From: Neoceratodus forsteri
Lineage: Eukaryota; Chordata; Ceratodontiformes; Ceratodontidae
Assembly: GCA_016271365.2 (NCBI GenBank)
Contig: CM057459.1
Coordinates: forward strand, 493,409,501 to 493,473,500
Direction: 5' to 3'
DNA: 64,000 nucleotides
Below the pieces are notes generated by a model. That model saw only the letters and a program-made list of their open reading frames with translations. It had not been told where the DNA came from and searched no databases. Made by a program: the position numbers and the translations under genes. Below are positions 21,918 to 32,635 of this stretch, piece after piece. Numbering within the stretch: the stretch's first letter is position 1; each line of letters begins with the position of its first letter.

Positions 21918-22167
21918 TGAAGTCGTGGTGGAAGCTGTGGGGGAGGGCTGCTTTATTCCTGCCCTCACGACCCTCAGGCACCCTCGGGGGAGCCTACATT
22001 CTAAAGTCACGATGGAAGCTGTGGGGAAGGGCTGCTTTATTCCTGCCCTCGCGACCCTTGGGTACCCTTGGTGGAGCCTACAGTCTGAAGTTATGGCAGA
22101 AGCTGTGGGGGAGGGCTGCTTTATTCCAGCCCTCACGACCCTCGGGTACCCTCGGGGGAGCCTAAGC
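21918..22167 (-). repeat. 80-bp tandem array in LINE A leader, three copies
   Basis: The unit contains gaagctgtgggggaggg, gctgctttattcc and accctcggg, repeated three times to 22167. A single related unit, preceded by the same gccgagcg-ctatgg block, occurs at 20850-21005. Tandem units at the 5' end are common in LINE promoters. The array edge coincides with the edge of LINE A. Confidence 0.85.
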
Positions 22168-22169
22168 AT

Positions 22170-22304
22170 GTCCAGTTTAGATACTAGGCTACAGATGTTT
22201 ATTGAGGCTACACTGAGGGAGCCTTGTCTCCCGATGTTACCTGTATTTTGTTGGCATAGGCCAGGGTTGGGACGTATGTTACATGATATTAGTAGAAGTA
22301 ACAA
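22170..22304 (-). pseudogene. LINE B ORF2 N-terminus
   Basis: The minus strand reads MLLLLISCNIRPNPGL, then SVASINICSLVSKLDML, and ends at the LINE A insertion. NIRPNPG (22257-22280) corresponds to GDIHPNPGP of LINE A, and SINICSLVSKLD is the first strand of the endonuclease. The remainder is at 16952. Confidence 0.7.
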
Positions 22305-22855
22305 GGTGATTCTCAGGACTTAATGCTTTAGTTGTTTTAGGCTTATCCCACTGGATCTCTTACTTCCTCTTACCTACCTTATCCTTCTGCTAATGATAGC
22401 TTGCCTGGGGATAGGTATCAAGGTGAGATGACACAATCTGGTGAGTTGGGGAACCGTTCTCCCACTAGTCAAAAGTGGGCATATGGAGTTAGTAGTCTTA
22501 TGGTGGTACACTGTGTCAGTTGGATGTGTCATGCCAGCAGTATTCCTGTAGGAGCTTGGTGTGCTCGGTGTGGTTGTCAAGGTAGGCCATACCAGCACCT
22601 TTTATAGACAGTAGTGTTAGTAGGTTGTTTACTAAGAACCAGGGAGAAAATGCCTGCATAGTCTTGTCTGTTAGTAGTTAAGTCCAACATCGTCAATGAA
22701 GCCTGCCCAGGAGCCTTGCTACTGTAGGAGAATATTGTCTGGTATGCCAGCACTAAAGGAAGTTCATTGTTCTGTATTAAATCTCTCATTGCAAGTCTGT
22801 CTGGGCCTCCTTCTATAGGTTACCTGGTGCACAGGTATATACTGTATATAGATAT
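22305..22855 (-). other. LINE B leader, no clear coding
   Basis: The minus strand has short open frames (22374-22598, 22577-22789) without recognisable domains. By position it is the leader, or a decayed ORF1, of LINE B. An a-rich run at 22857-22868 may mark a junction. Confidence 0.35.
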
Positions 22856-23239
22856 GCAAAAAAAAAAGAGCTGTTCTGCATTTAAATGTTAACTAATAGC
22901 ATACAGTTTTAAAAGGTGCAAATTTGATGATAAATAAGGGTGCCTCCTTTTTTGTAGGTGAGCGCGTATGCTGCTTGCAGTCCTTTTCCCAGTGTTATCT
23001 GTTTGCATCAATTCGTTTGACAAGCCTTTTCTAGCTTGCTCAGTTCTGCAAGGAATTTTTGCTATTAGAGAATTGGAAGATGAGCCTTGGTTCCTTACCT
23101 CCTCCAGCCTGACGAGGTAAGCAGCTGTTTACTGTATCTAATTCTGGTTAAAGTTCTATCTATGTAGGCAGCTCATATGTGTTTTTTTTTGTGACAAGAC
23201 AAATATTATGGTCTATACAGATCTATTTTTTCATATTTA
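22856..23239. other. Unassigned, probably DIRS flank
   Basis: No coding pattern is seen. It joins the inverted DIRS terminal sequence at 23240 and may be its inner part. Similarity to the region inside the left terminal repeat is too weak to claim. Confidence 0.25.
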
Positions 23240-23445
23240 GAGGCACTGCATGGGCAAAAGGGACTGGAGAGTTGCTGCTGTCTGGAATGTTCAGGTGCCC
23301 AGGATTCTGTGCTGGTTATGGCCTTGGGCTGTTCCATTTCCCCTAGTAGGGGTGCACATCACCCAATATTAATGATTCCCATTGACAATGCTGAAGCTAA
23401 CAGAAAAAGAAATTACCATAAGTATGAAGAAATTTCTTCTTTATA
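23240..23445 (-). repeat. DIRS terminal repeat, inverted copy
   Basis: On the minus strand the core gggtgatgtgcacc, ctactaggggaaatgg and a diverged continuation match 2788-2905. Outside it (23397-23440) lies aacagaaaaagaaatta and gaagaaatttcttc. Its outer end faces right, so it could be the right terminus of DIRS-1 or part of another DIRS copy. Confidence 0.6.
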
Positions 23446-23904
23446 GTACTGTACATCTATTTGCACATAACGAATAACAAGTATGCTGAAAATTAATGCA
23501 CACATTAAGCTACAGTACATACATTTTTGTAACATGAACCCATTAGCTGAGTGTGCACAGTAAGGAATATTTGCAATATATAGATATAGAGAGTTAGGGC
23601 TTTATTGATCTTCTTTGAGGATATCTCCTCCATTAAGACACTCCTTTGTAACAATAGCTATTAATGCTAGGAACACAAGGAAACATTTGCAAGCCAGGGA
23701 CCTCACATGATGATGTCCCATGTCTGTGTCTACATTAGTGTGGGTGGCCTCATCACTTCTCAGTTCTTTTCCCACTGTTGATCATCCTCATCAGACCTGC
23801 TGAAAGAGACACTGTCAACCTAGCCATTGCTATTTATTCTTTTATTTTACAAAGCTGTTTACTCGTCATCTCTGCATGCCACAGATGTTGAAAGAGCCTT
23901 TATT
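23446..23904. other. Unassigned, between DIRS copies
   Basis: AT-rich sequence with no coding pattern. It may include the leader of DIRS-2, since its Gag starts just downstream, but no left terminal repeat in the expected orientation is seen. Confidence 0.3.
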
Positions 23905-23911
23905 TCAGTAC

Positions 23912-25324
23912 TGTAAGTGCAAAGAAAAATCTTACAAAGAAGACACACACACAATCTATGTGTACTGTTTGGGCCTATCTCACAACATGAGAGCTTCAAC
24001 CAGACTACAAGGTGATGCTGCAAGAAAGCTCTAGAAAATGTCCTCATTCTCAAAACTCTTTGTCATAGAGAAGAAACAGGACCTAAATTCTGTGCCTCTC
24101 TCACTGTCACCCTATAAGAGGCCACCAAAGTCAAAGGATCAGGACAGGGAACAGTCATCACTGTGGCCCTCCTTGTCATCCAGTCTTCAGCACAAACACA
24201 GAGAAAAAGAAAGATCTGCTTCATTGGTGAAATTCTGGTTACTGTTGAGACAAGGCATTTGTACTGCGTTATCTCCTACTCTGCCTGCATTGACAACAGC
24301 CCCCCACCCCACCCCAGCCGTTGATGAGACACCAAGATCAGAAACTGGCTTAGGCACTACAGTGCCTACTATGGACAGTAGGACACCATTGTTGTCGAGT
24401 CACAGTCCATTGGAACAAGAAGTCCTGAACCCTTTACAGGATGTCATCGACTCTCAGGTTATGCTGGCATCATTCTCAGAGATGGTCAGGCACATTCTAC
24501 CTGAACTTTCAATACAGGCAGTTATTCCCCCAAGAGGGCCTTCTGGTACCCAACCATCATTAACGGATTCTACTAGCATGCCACAGATTCCTATTTACCA
24601 GTCGTCACCGGTGTTGCCAGTGAATTCTTCAGCTCCTGTCATTGAAAGAGACACCAATGACAAAGTAGAATATAATCCTGACCTCCTGATTTTAGAGGCA
24701 GATTTAGAGGAGTATGAGAGATAACAAAATGTTGTACCTCATTCTGTCTCTACCTTTTCATCCTGCAGTGAAGAGTCGGTGCTGTATACCCCGAGGTCTC
24801 CTCCTGAGGATCCCACTTTTCCAGAAATGATGCAGCAAGTGCAAACTACCCTTGGCTTTTCTGTGGAAGTGGAATAGTCCACAAAAATGAACTTAATGGA
24901 CTTTTTGGAGGTGCCTTGCACACTCTCCATTATAATTCCACGTATATATCCTGTATTAGAGCTGCATGGTACCAACCAAACTCACTGAGTGCAATTCCTA
25001 GAAAGGCTGATAATCAATATACTGCTCCATCTGGCATGCCTTATTATCTAACCAGCCAGAAATGCATTCTGTAGTCATCATGGCTGCTCATAATAGCCTG
25101 GCTAGTCTGTTGGAGTGTCTTTATTCTGAGTACTATGACTTTTTTTGGTGAGCATTGAAAGATTTATATATGCAGATTTGTGGTCACAGTGTTTTGTGCA
25201 CCTAGAGTGTAAGCCTTTCTTTGGGTTTTTATTATACAATTGGCCCATGCACCTTATGTTCTTGGTGAACTATTTTTTGCATGTAGCTGCTCATAATAGG
25301 TCTAGAGCACCTAAACAACCTAAG
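23912..25324 (+). pseudogene. DIRS-2 Gag
   Basis: The frame holds a zinc knuckle C-x2-type pair: Cys at 23912 and 23918, then YCLGLSH with Cys at 23966 and His at 23981. One in-frame TAG at 24032-24034 separates it from a 228-residue open stretch (24038-24724) that is Ser/Pro-rich and ends LEADLEEYER. Downstream relics (AAHNSLASLLECL near 25086 and a 25145-25339 frame) look like the Gag C-terminus. DIRS Gag is the structural protein of the element. The order and the CLGxSH-type knuckle support the call. No exact start is seen. Confidence 0.65.
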
Positions 25325-25402
25325 TACTTTGCCTCCTGATAAAGAATCTAGCAGGCTGGATGTGATCGCAAACATACTTAGCATAGGAGCAGCCGGACCA
25401 AG

Positions 25403-26098
25403 GTGGGCTCAGGAAGGGAGAGGGTGGTTGAACAGAGGTGCATCCCTCCAGTTGTACCTCTCCACATTTCATATGCTGTTCTGGCAAAGAGTGGTTCCTG
25501 TATGGAGGCACCTGCGGTGGAGACAAAGGAGGATGCTGGGATCCTCCACAAAGGAGACCCACAGGAGGGTGGCACAAGACCTCACAGGGGAAGGAAACAA
25601 CTCCTGGTGGGGGACTCAATCATTAGGGGGGTAGAAGTGGGGGAGGAAGGGGACAAGGAGGTAAGGTGCCTGCCTGGCACCACAGCTCAGAGGGACAGGA
25701 AGCGAATCCTCAGGATCGTGGGAGCAGCTGCATGAGGGAGGGAGCTGGATGTCATTGTCCACCTATGGACAAATGATATTGCTGTCAATGGGATCAGAGC
25801 AGTGCAAGAGGAGTTTGTAGAGTTGGAGAGGGGCCTTAGACAAGCAGCATGTACGGTAACCTTCTCTGAGGTGCTGCCTGTCTATGGCAAGGATGATGCT
25901 AGGGTATTCTGTATTATGGGATTCAATGAATGGTTGAAAAACTGGTGTGGAGCTCAGGGTTTTCACTTCATTGGGGACTGGGGAGCCACTTGGAGGGATG
26001 CAGGCCTATATTGGCACAATGGTCTGCATCTGTCGGGGGGGGAGGCCAGGATCCTAAGTGATAGGTTTAAATGCTTCATTAGCAAGCATTTTAACTAG
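25403..26098 (+). pseudogene. CR1-5 ORF1, SGNH esterase domain (broken)
   Basis: GRKQLLVGDSIIRGVEV carries the catalytic Gly-Asp-Ser (GDS at 25610-25618). After a stop near 25735 the chain continues as DVIVHLWTNDIAVNG, FSEVLPVYG and NGLHLSGGEARIL (25802-26098), with the C-terminal His kept. These are the four blocks of the CR1 ORF1 esterase-like domain. A zinc finger and coiled coil upstream are not readable, so the 5' end may be truncated or decayed. Confidence 0.75.
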
Positions 26099-26279
26099 CC
26101 AAGGGGGGAGGCACTGAAAAGAAGCAGGGAAATCCCAGCCTTCCCACACAAAACACAGTAGTTAGAGAGGTAAACACCAAGGTAGAGAAGTCAGTAGGAA
26201 GCAGGACTGGGGTAAATGCAGAAAAAGGCAGTAAGGACATGGATAGGGCTAAAATGGTTAAGGCCATCAAAAATGGAGG

Positions 26280-28684
26280 GTGATGAGTACCAATGCCTGC
26301 AGTCTGTGTAACAAGCTCCCTGAACTAGTGGCCTTGATGGAAGAGGGATGCCTGGATATTGTAGCAGTCACTGAAACATGGTACACAGAGAACCATGACT
26401 GGGATGTCAGCATACCAGGATACACAATCTACAGGAGAGACAGGGTGGGTAACAGAGGAGGAGAGGTCGCTCTATATAAGGGAAGGGATTAAAACAACAG
26501 AACTAATGAGTAAACAGGAAGTTGATCCCTCATTATGGGTCACCCTGGAGACAGGAAATGGCACCACAATCTCTATGGAGGTTGTGTACAGACCCCCATC
26601 TCAGGGAGAGGAAATGAACAAGGAAATGACAGAAGGCATCCTTAAAATGGCAGAAAAGGGGAGATATTGGTGATGGGGGACCTGAATATGCCAGATGCTA
26701 ACTGGAGTACCTTTGCTGCAGGCACATCCAAGAGAAGGGTCATTCTTGATGTCCTACATGGGGCATGCCTCAGACAGCTAGTGTTGGAACCCATTCAGAG
26801 GGAGCAATCTTAGACCTGGTACTCTCAAATGGGGAAGGAGAAAGCATCTCAGATTTAGAAGTGTGTAGCCATCTGGGAACAAGTGACCACCAAACAGTGT
26901 GGTTCACAATAAACACAGCAATAGAGTCAGCCATACAAAAACAAGAGTATTGGACTTTAGAAGGGCTGGCTTTGGGAAAATGAGAGAGTGCCTCAGAAAA
27001 GCACTAGCAAATGAGCAAGAAGGAGGGGTGGAGGAACAATCGGGAATAATAAAAACAGCCATCACAGAGGCAACAAGCCTTTGTGTAAAGCAAATCAACA
27101 AAACAGAATGAAGGGAAAAAAACACTATGGTTCTCAAAAGAGGTGGAAGGGAAGGTTAGGGAGAAAAGGACAGCATTCAGGAAATAAGGAAATACAGAAA
27201 GAGCAGGACAGAGAACTTTATTAGTTAAAGCAGAAGGAGGCCGGGAAGGCAGTCAGAATAGCAAAGGCACAAACTGAGGAAACGATCGCTAACTCTGTTA
27301 AGAAAGGGGATAAAACCTTTTATAGTTACATTAGGTAGCGAAGTAAGACCAGGGAAGGGATACAGTGACTTAATATATCCGATGCCTCCATTTTAGGTCA
27401 GGTTAAGCAATGGATGGTTCTGACGCCATATGGTGCTAATGGGTATAATGGGTAAGTGAGTAGAAGGTGACAGTAAAAAAGCAGGGATACTGAATGAATA
27501 TTTCTGCTCAGTATTCACAACGGAAGAGGAGGGGGAGGTACCTAAATCAAACAAGAGAAACACTTTGATCAAGGGGGTTGATACCAGTCCATTCACAGAA
27601 GAAAGGGTTTTGGAAGAACTCTTGAAACTGAGGGTGGACAAAGCAATGGAGCCTGAAGGGATTCACCCCAGAATTCTAAAAGAACTAAGGATAGAACTAG
27701 TAACACCACTGACTACTCTCTTTAACAAATCATGGGAGGATGGGGTGGTACCTGAAGACTGGAGGAGGGAAGATGTGATTCCACTTCACAAAAGTGGGAG
27801 GAGGGCAGAGGCAGGAAACTACAGACCAGTTAGTTTGACCTCAGTGGTAGGGAAAATGATGGAATCACTTCTGAAGGAAAGAATTGGTGAGTACCTAGAG
27901 GCCAGTGGGTACAGGACCCAAGGCAGCATGGCTTCACAGCAGGAATGTCATGTCAGACGAACCTAATAGCTTTCTTTGACTGGGTGATCAAAGTAGTAGA
28001 CCAGGAAGGGGCTGTGGATAAGGCCTACCTAGATTTTAGCAAGGCATTTGACACAGTCTCACACAAAAGATTAATATACAAGTTAGCCAGCCATGGAGTG
28101 GGTCCCAAGATGGTAGACTGCATAAAAAAATGGGTGGACAACAGGATGCAAAGGGTAATAGTAAATGGAGTCCACAGTGAAGAAAGGAGGGTAACTAGTG
28201 GGGTACCGCAGGTTTTGGTACTGGGACTGGTCCTCTTTAATGTCTTTATAAGTGACATTGGAAAGCACCTAGAAGGAAAAGTATGTCTCTTTGCAGACGA
28301 CACAAAGATCTGCAACAGGGTTGATACACAAGGTGGGGTGGAAAGGATGAAAAGGGACTTGGCAAGGTTGGAGGAATGGTCAAATATATGGCAGCTCAGA
28401 TTCAATGCAAAGAAGTACAAGGTAATGCATCTGGGAAACAAAAACCCGGGGGAAGAGTACATAATGGGGGTGAGATAATTACAACAAAAATCAAAAGTGA
28501 CCTAGGAGTAATTATCAGATGACCTAAAGGTGGGCAAGCAATGTGAGAAAGCAGTAAGGAGGGCTGGGGGAGACTGGGATGCATAGGGAGAAGCATCAAC
28601 AGTAGAAAACAAGAAGTTGTTATCCCTCTGTACAGACAGTTGGTGAGACCCCATCTGGAGTACTGCGTGCAGTTCTGGAGACCC
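26280..28684 (+). pseudogene. CR1-5 ORF2: endonuclease and reverse transcriptase (broken)
   Basis: The endonuclease shows ELVALMEEGCLDIVAVTETW (26280-26492), then VVYRPPSQG, GDLNMPDANW and SDHQTVW in shifting frames. A linker follows. The RT is open at 27565-27966 (RVDKAMEPEGIHPRILKEL, YRPVSLTS) and 27945-28478 (QTNLIAFFDW, FSKAFDTVSH, SGVPQVLVLGLVLF, with FADD at 28290-28301). The catalytic Asp pair is intact. Frameshifts at about 26460, 26670 and 27950 and the lost 3' end make it a pseudogene. About 70 extra bases lie at roughly 27378-27450 compared with CR1-1. Confidence 0.85.
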
Positions 28685-28715
28685 CATACAGAAACACCCA
28701 AAGCAATGATTACTG

Positions 28716-30358
28716 GTGTCCCTTCCCCTACCAGTTCCTCCTGTCTCTCCTCCTGATACACCCCTACCTCCACTATTACCTTCTGAGGTGGTTGTGTGGG
28801 GAAGACTCTCCTTGCATTTGAAAAAATTTCAGGAGATTACAACCGGTGAGTGGGTCCTGGAAATAATTGAAAGGGAGCATTCTCTGGAGCTTCTAGAAAT
28901 CCCTCCAGATCATCCTCTGCCCCTTCCTGTTATTGTCCAGTCCATTTGTCCCTCCTGAAGGACGAAGTTCTATAAGTATAGTCCAAAAATGTGCTATGGA
29001 ACTAGTTCCTCCACAAAAGGGAAGCAAAGGGTTCTGTTACAGGTACTTACTGGTCCCAAAATGGACAGGTGATTGGCATCCTGTGTTGGATCTCTGGGAT
29101 CTCAACTTCTACACTAAATACAAGAAGTTTTGTTTGGTATCCTTGCAAGATTGGATTCCCCTTCTGCAAACAGGGGACTGGCTTTGTTCTCTAGATACGG
29201 AGGATGCATACCTTCATGTCAAGATCATAAAATCTCACAGGCAATACCTCTGCTTTGTGCTGAAGAGGGAAAATTACCAGTAAAGATTATTGCCCTTTGG
29301 CTTGTATTCTGTGCCATGGGTCTTTACCAAATGCTTAGCAGTAGTGGCAGCAGCCCTTTACAGAGAAGGCCTGTATGTGTTCCCCTATCTGGATAACTGG
29401 TTGCCGAAGGTAAGCTCCAGAGAAGCTCTCCTACATACCCTGTCTCAGACAAGGTAGTTGGTCAAAGACTTGGTGATCACAGTAAATGTGCCAAAGTCTG
29501 TGCTGACTCCCTGCCTGGGGTAGTCTTGGAGACAGAGAAGGGTTATGCTTTCCTGACATTGGCCAGAGTAAAAAATCTGATTGCCCAAGCAGAGGTGGTA
29601 TATAGGAGCCACAATGTCTCTACAAAAAGAATATTGCATTTCCTGGGCCTCATGGCTATGGCCATTGTGACTGTACCACTGGCCCACCTTCATTTGAGAA
29701 TCTCTCAGTGGACATTCAGGGTCCCATGGGATGAGCAGACAGATGAGCTGAACCTAATGGATCTGATCATGTTCCCGCTTCACAGGGCATTGCTATGGTG
29801 GATGGCTCACAAAAACCTATTAAAGGCCATACCATTCCTTGTATCAGCTCCTGTACAGATCCTTATTACAATATCTCAGGCTCTGGCAGGGGTGCTCATC
29901 TTGAACCTTCCCAGATGCAGGGGTCATGGACCAAAGCGGAGGCTAGGTTACACATAAATGCCCTGGAGATGAGAGCTGTCTTGTACAGTATCCAGGCATT
30001 TCAGGAGCATCTGTGTCCTGGTCCTCTGTTAATCCAGATGGAAAATGCCATTGTGATGCATTACATCAACAATCAAGATGACACACATTCTTATCCTCTA
30101 TGCAGGGAAGCAATGAGAGTATGATACTGGACTCTGTTCCACGGCCTCCAGTTGTCAGACATGAATCTCTCAAGTCTCCAAAATATTTTGGCAGACAGGC
30201 AAATTGGTCAAAGTCCAGAATTCATGAATGGGAACTGCTGACCTCCATGATAAACAACCTCTTTACAAGATGTGGTCATCCAGAATTGGACCTTTTTGGT
30301 TCCCCACACAATCAAAACTGCCGCAATTATGTGCTTACTCCTAGGCCTGGAGTTTTCT
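28716..30358 (+). pseudogene. DIRS-2 reverse transcriptase and RNase H (broken)
   Basis: The RT part starts GRLSLHLKKFQEIT with EWVLEIIE, then LVPPQKGSKGFCYRYLLVPK, DLWDLNFYTKYKKF and LDTEDAYLHVKII (Asp at 29203), all in the 28716-29283 frames. The catalytic box is YLDN at 29386-29397, as in DIRS-1. RNase H remnants are INALEMRAV, a MENAIVMHYINNQ block near 30040, and HPELDLFGSPHNQNC at 30277 on. Stops and frame changes separate them. The order equals that of DIRS-1. Confidence 0.82.
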
Positions 30359-31544
30359 AGCCATAGGCATTTTTCCTCTCTTGAAAATGGAAACTCCTTT
30401 ATACATTCTCCCTAATTTCTCTAATATAAAGGGTTCTGCTCAAGCTGCTGATAGACAATGTCACTCTAATCCTCTTTGCTTCACTATGGCCTCGCTACAT
30501 ACGGTTTCCACTTCTGCAGCAGATAGCAGTGGAACTCCTGTCCCTCTACCTCGGCCTTTTGTCACGGGACAAGGGATCCCTAGTCCATCCAGACCTGAAA
30601 TCTCTATATCTGCATTCATGGTTCCTAAAGACATAGCCATTATATGATTTGTGGTATCTCCTAAGATGCTGATGTTCTGATTGTGGCTAGAAAGCCTTCT
30701 ACCAGACATGCTTATTCCCTGAAGTGGAAGTGGTTCACTTTTTGAGCTGCTTTCAGGAATGTGAACCCATTCACGTGTCCTGTAAATGCTGTGTTGGAAT
30801 ACTTGCTGTCCCTGTCAGACTCTGGCCTACAGTATTCCTCACTGAAGGTGCAGCTGGCCACTATATCAGCTTTCCATGCCCCTACTGATGTTTGTACAGT
30901 AGCCCAATTACAGGTGTTCTGTATGTTTCTGAGAAGTATTCTTCATATGAAACCTTCTATCCACAAACCAGTCCTGCCTTTGGACTTTAACTCTGTGTTT
31001 GAAAAACTGACATTGGCTCCTTTTGTGGCATACGCTTCCTATCATATAAAACATTATTTTTTGTTGTATTCACTTCTACTCAAAGGATTCCAGAGTTACA
31101 GACTGTAATGTGTGAGCCTCCTTAACTGATGTTCGACAAAGACAGAGTCTCTTTGCATATGAATCCCAAGTTGCTAGCAAGGGTAGTATCTGAATTTATA
31201 CTGTAGCAAATAATACACCTTCCTGTTTATTACCCAGTATGAGGTCAGCATCATGTCAGAAAGTCAGTTCAGTGATATGCACGCTGAGAAAATCAGCATG
31301 AGTGAAAACAGCTACATAGAGATAACAGCGTGGGGATGGTATAGAGCTGTACTTGTAGATATGTTTTCAGTCATGCCAAATAGTTTTAGTCTGTGAGTGT
31401 GTTCTGTTTGATAATGTGGAGGTTAAAGTCAGGAGCTGGGAATGGGCTTTTTGTATCCAGTGGATCTACATTTGATTGTGACCGAGTCTTGTTTGTTTGT
31501 TTTTTTGCCTTCACATGCCCCCCTCCCCGAGTTACATCCCCCCA

Positions 31545-31665
31545 GGATTGTAATAGTAAAATGTGCCTCCCTCCCAACTGCCACCCCCCCCAGAGTTATA
31601 ATAGTAAATCTTGCCCCAACTCTCACTGCCCCAGAGTTACAATAGTAAATCTTGCTCCTCCCGAT
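31545..31665 (+). repeat. Short tandem units of about 45 bp, three copies
   Basis: The word attRtaatagtaaa recurs with ccccag before it and c-rich spacers, at about 31550, 31594 and 31637. A related unit is at about 32145. Confidence 0.7.
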
Positions 31666-31849
31666 TGTCGGTACTGGGTGATAATTGCACAGACTAAACC
31701 ACGCATATGACTACTGCGCTGTCATTAGCACATATGGGTTTAGAGTGACAGGGAAATGTCAGTGATATGAAAGTATCGCTACCCCCTGTCGCTCACCATG
31801 GAGGAGGAAGTTGATGTAGCCACTGCCGATCAGGTGCTCAGTTGAGTCG

Positions 31850-31929
31850 TTCCCATGGTGGAGTGGGTAGAGCACCCGACCCTGCAGTGGATAGGTTGGG
31901 GGGATATGGTTTGATTCCCTGCTAGGGAA
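31850..31929 (+). other. tRNA-like sequence, degenerate
   Basis: The 80-nt stretch starts ttccc and ends gggaa (pairing ends). It has gtgggtagagca like a D-arm/A box, ctgcagt like an anticodon loop with a GCA (Cys) triplet after the conserved T, and ggtttgattcc (31908-31918), which differs by one base from the B box. The stems do not pair well, so it is not a working tRNA. It could be the head of a tRNA-derived SINE or a decayed tRNA copy. Confidence 0.45.
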
Positions 31930-32635
31930 TCTTTTACTTTTCATATTTTTTTCTTGCCCCTGAGTCCTCACCCCCTTGGAGTTGATTATATCAGTTCTGG
32001 AGGTGTGGGGGGTGAAGCACCCCGCTAAACAAAAGAAGAACTTTGAGGTGTTGCCACACGCTGTTTGTAGGTGCACAGTCTTCATGTGTGCACTTTTGTC
32101 TGTGACATTATGACCCCGTGCCCCAACTGTCGCCCCCCCCAGAACCATAATAGTAAATCCTCCCCCCAGGGTTGTCATTGAGCCATCATACTGTTTTTTT
32201 ATTTGGGTTTGACAGAAGCGGTATGTGGGAGGCACAGCTTCTGCACTCTGCATTTTCCATGTGCTGTTATCGACCGCGGTGTCTTTATTTTAGATATTTT
32301 ACAGGTGAACCTTATTACCCTGACCATGCTGATCAGGGTGACGGATCGCTCCATACTTTAGATGTATTGTACACAGAATACTCAGATACTAAATCAATCA
32401 CACCAAGTACTGCAAAAAGGACTCTCAACTTTCTGTTGCATTCATCCCTGGGAATGAGCGGGGTCCAGTGTCTGAACAGTACCTGTCCAAACAGCTGGCA
32501 CATTGCATTATGTTATGTTATAGGAAGAATGGTAATGAACTTCCTGATACAGTTTGCAGTCACTCCACAAGGGGAATGACCATTTCTGTTGCTTGTTTAA
32601 CAAATGTTTCTGCTGCTGATATTTGTGCTGCAGTC

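Larger units (their letters stand above)
16953..22167 (-). mobile_element. LINE A, near-full-length CR1/L2-group LINE nested in LINE B
   Basis: The 3' end is the A-rich tail at 16953-16980 (T-rich on the plus strand), preceded by the conserved gacccgggtacac block. ORF2 spans about 20282-17880. The leader runs to 22167 and contains a duplicated 117-bp unit and a three-copy 80-bp array. The inserted element has the same orientation as its host, LINE B. LINE B reads SKLDML just before and WVTQYQP just after, which matches the LINE A text LDALTVWVTQYHP. Confidence 0.8.
14632..22855 (-). mobile_element. LINE B, CR1/L2-group LINE, antisense, interrupted
   Basis: The 3' end is the T-rich tract at 14632-14660 on the plus strand. 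The minus strand carries the RT C-terminus (15885-15481), then the endonuclease (16952-16428), then after the LINE A insertion the ORF2 N-terminus (22304-22170) and a leader to about 22855. The RT core is missing; in its place is a sense CR1 ORF1 fragment. The left end of the leader is not clear. Confidence 0.7.
25325..28684 (+). mobile_element. CR1-5, CR1 LINE lacking its 3' end
   Basis: ORF1 (about 25385-26098) and ORF2 (26280-28684) are present in order. The sequence breaks off within the C-terminal domain at 28684 (after tactgcgtgcagttctgg), where DIRS-2 text resumes. CR1 insertions always keep their 3' end at birth, so a later deletion took it and perhaps some DIRS-2 sequence. It is close in sequence to CR1-1. 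Confidence 0.85.
31236..32311. mobile_element. 1,076-bp insertion with 9-bp target duplication, family unknown
   Basis: The duplicated target is ttattaccc at 31227-31235 and 32312-32320; removing the insert and one copy restores the recombinase frame. The insert holds no coding region. It carries tandem units with aatagtaaatct (31545-31665), one more at about 32145, and a tRNA-like stretch (31850-31929). The words cagtatga at its left edge and their complement near 32185 might be inverted ends, but the right one is about 120 bp inside the insert. A 9-bp duplication would suit a Mutator-type element or a retroposed sequence. Confidence 0.75.
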
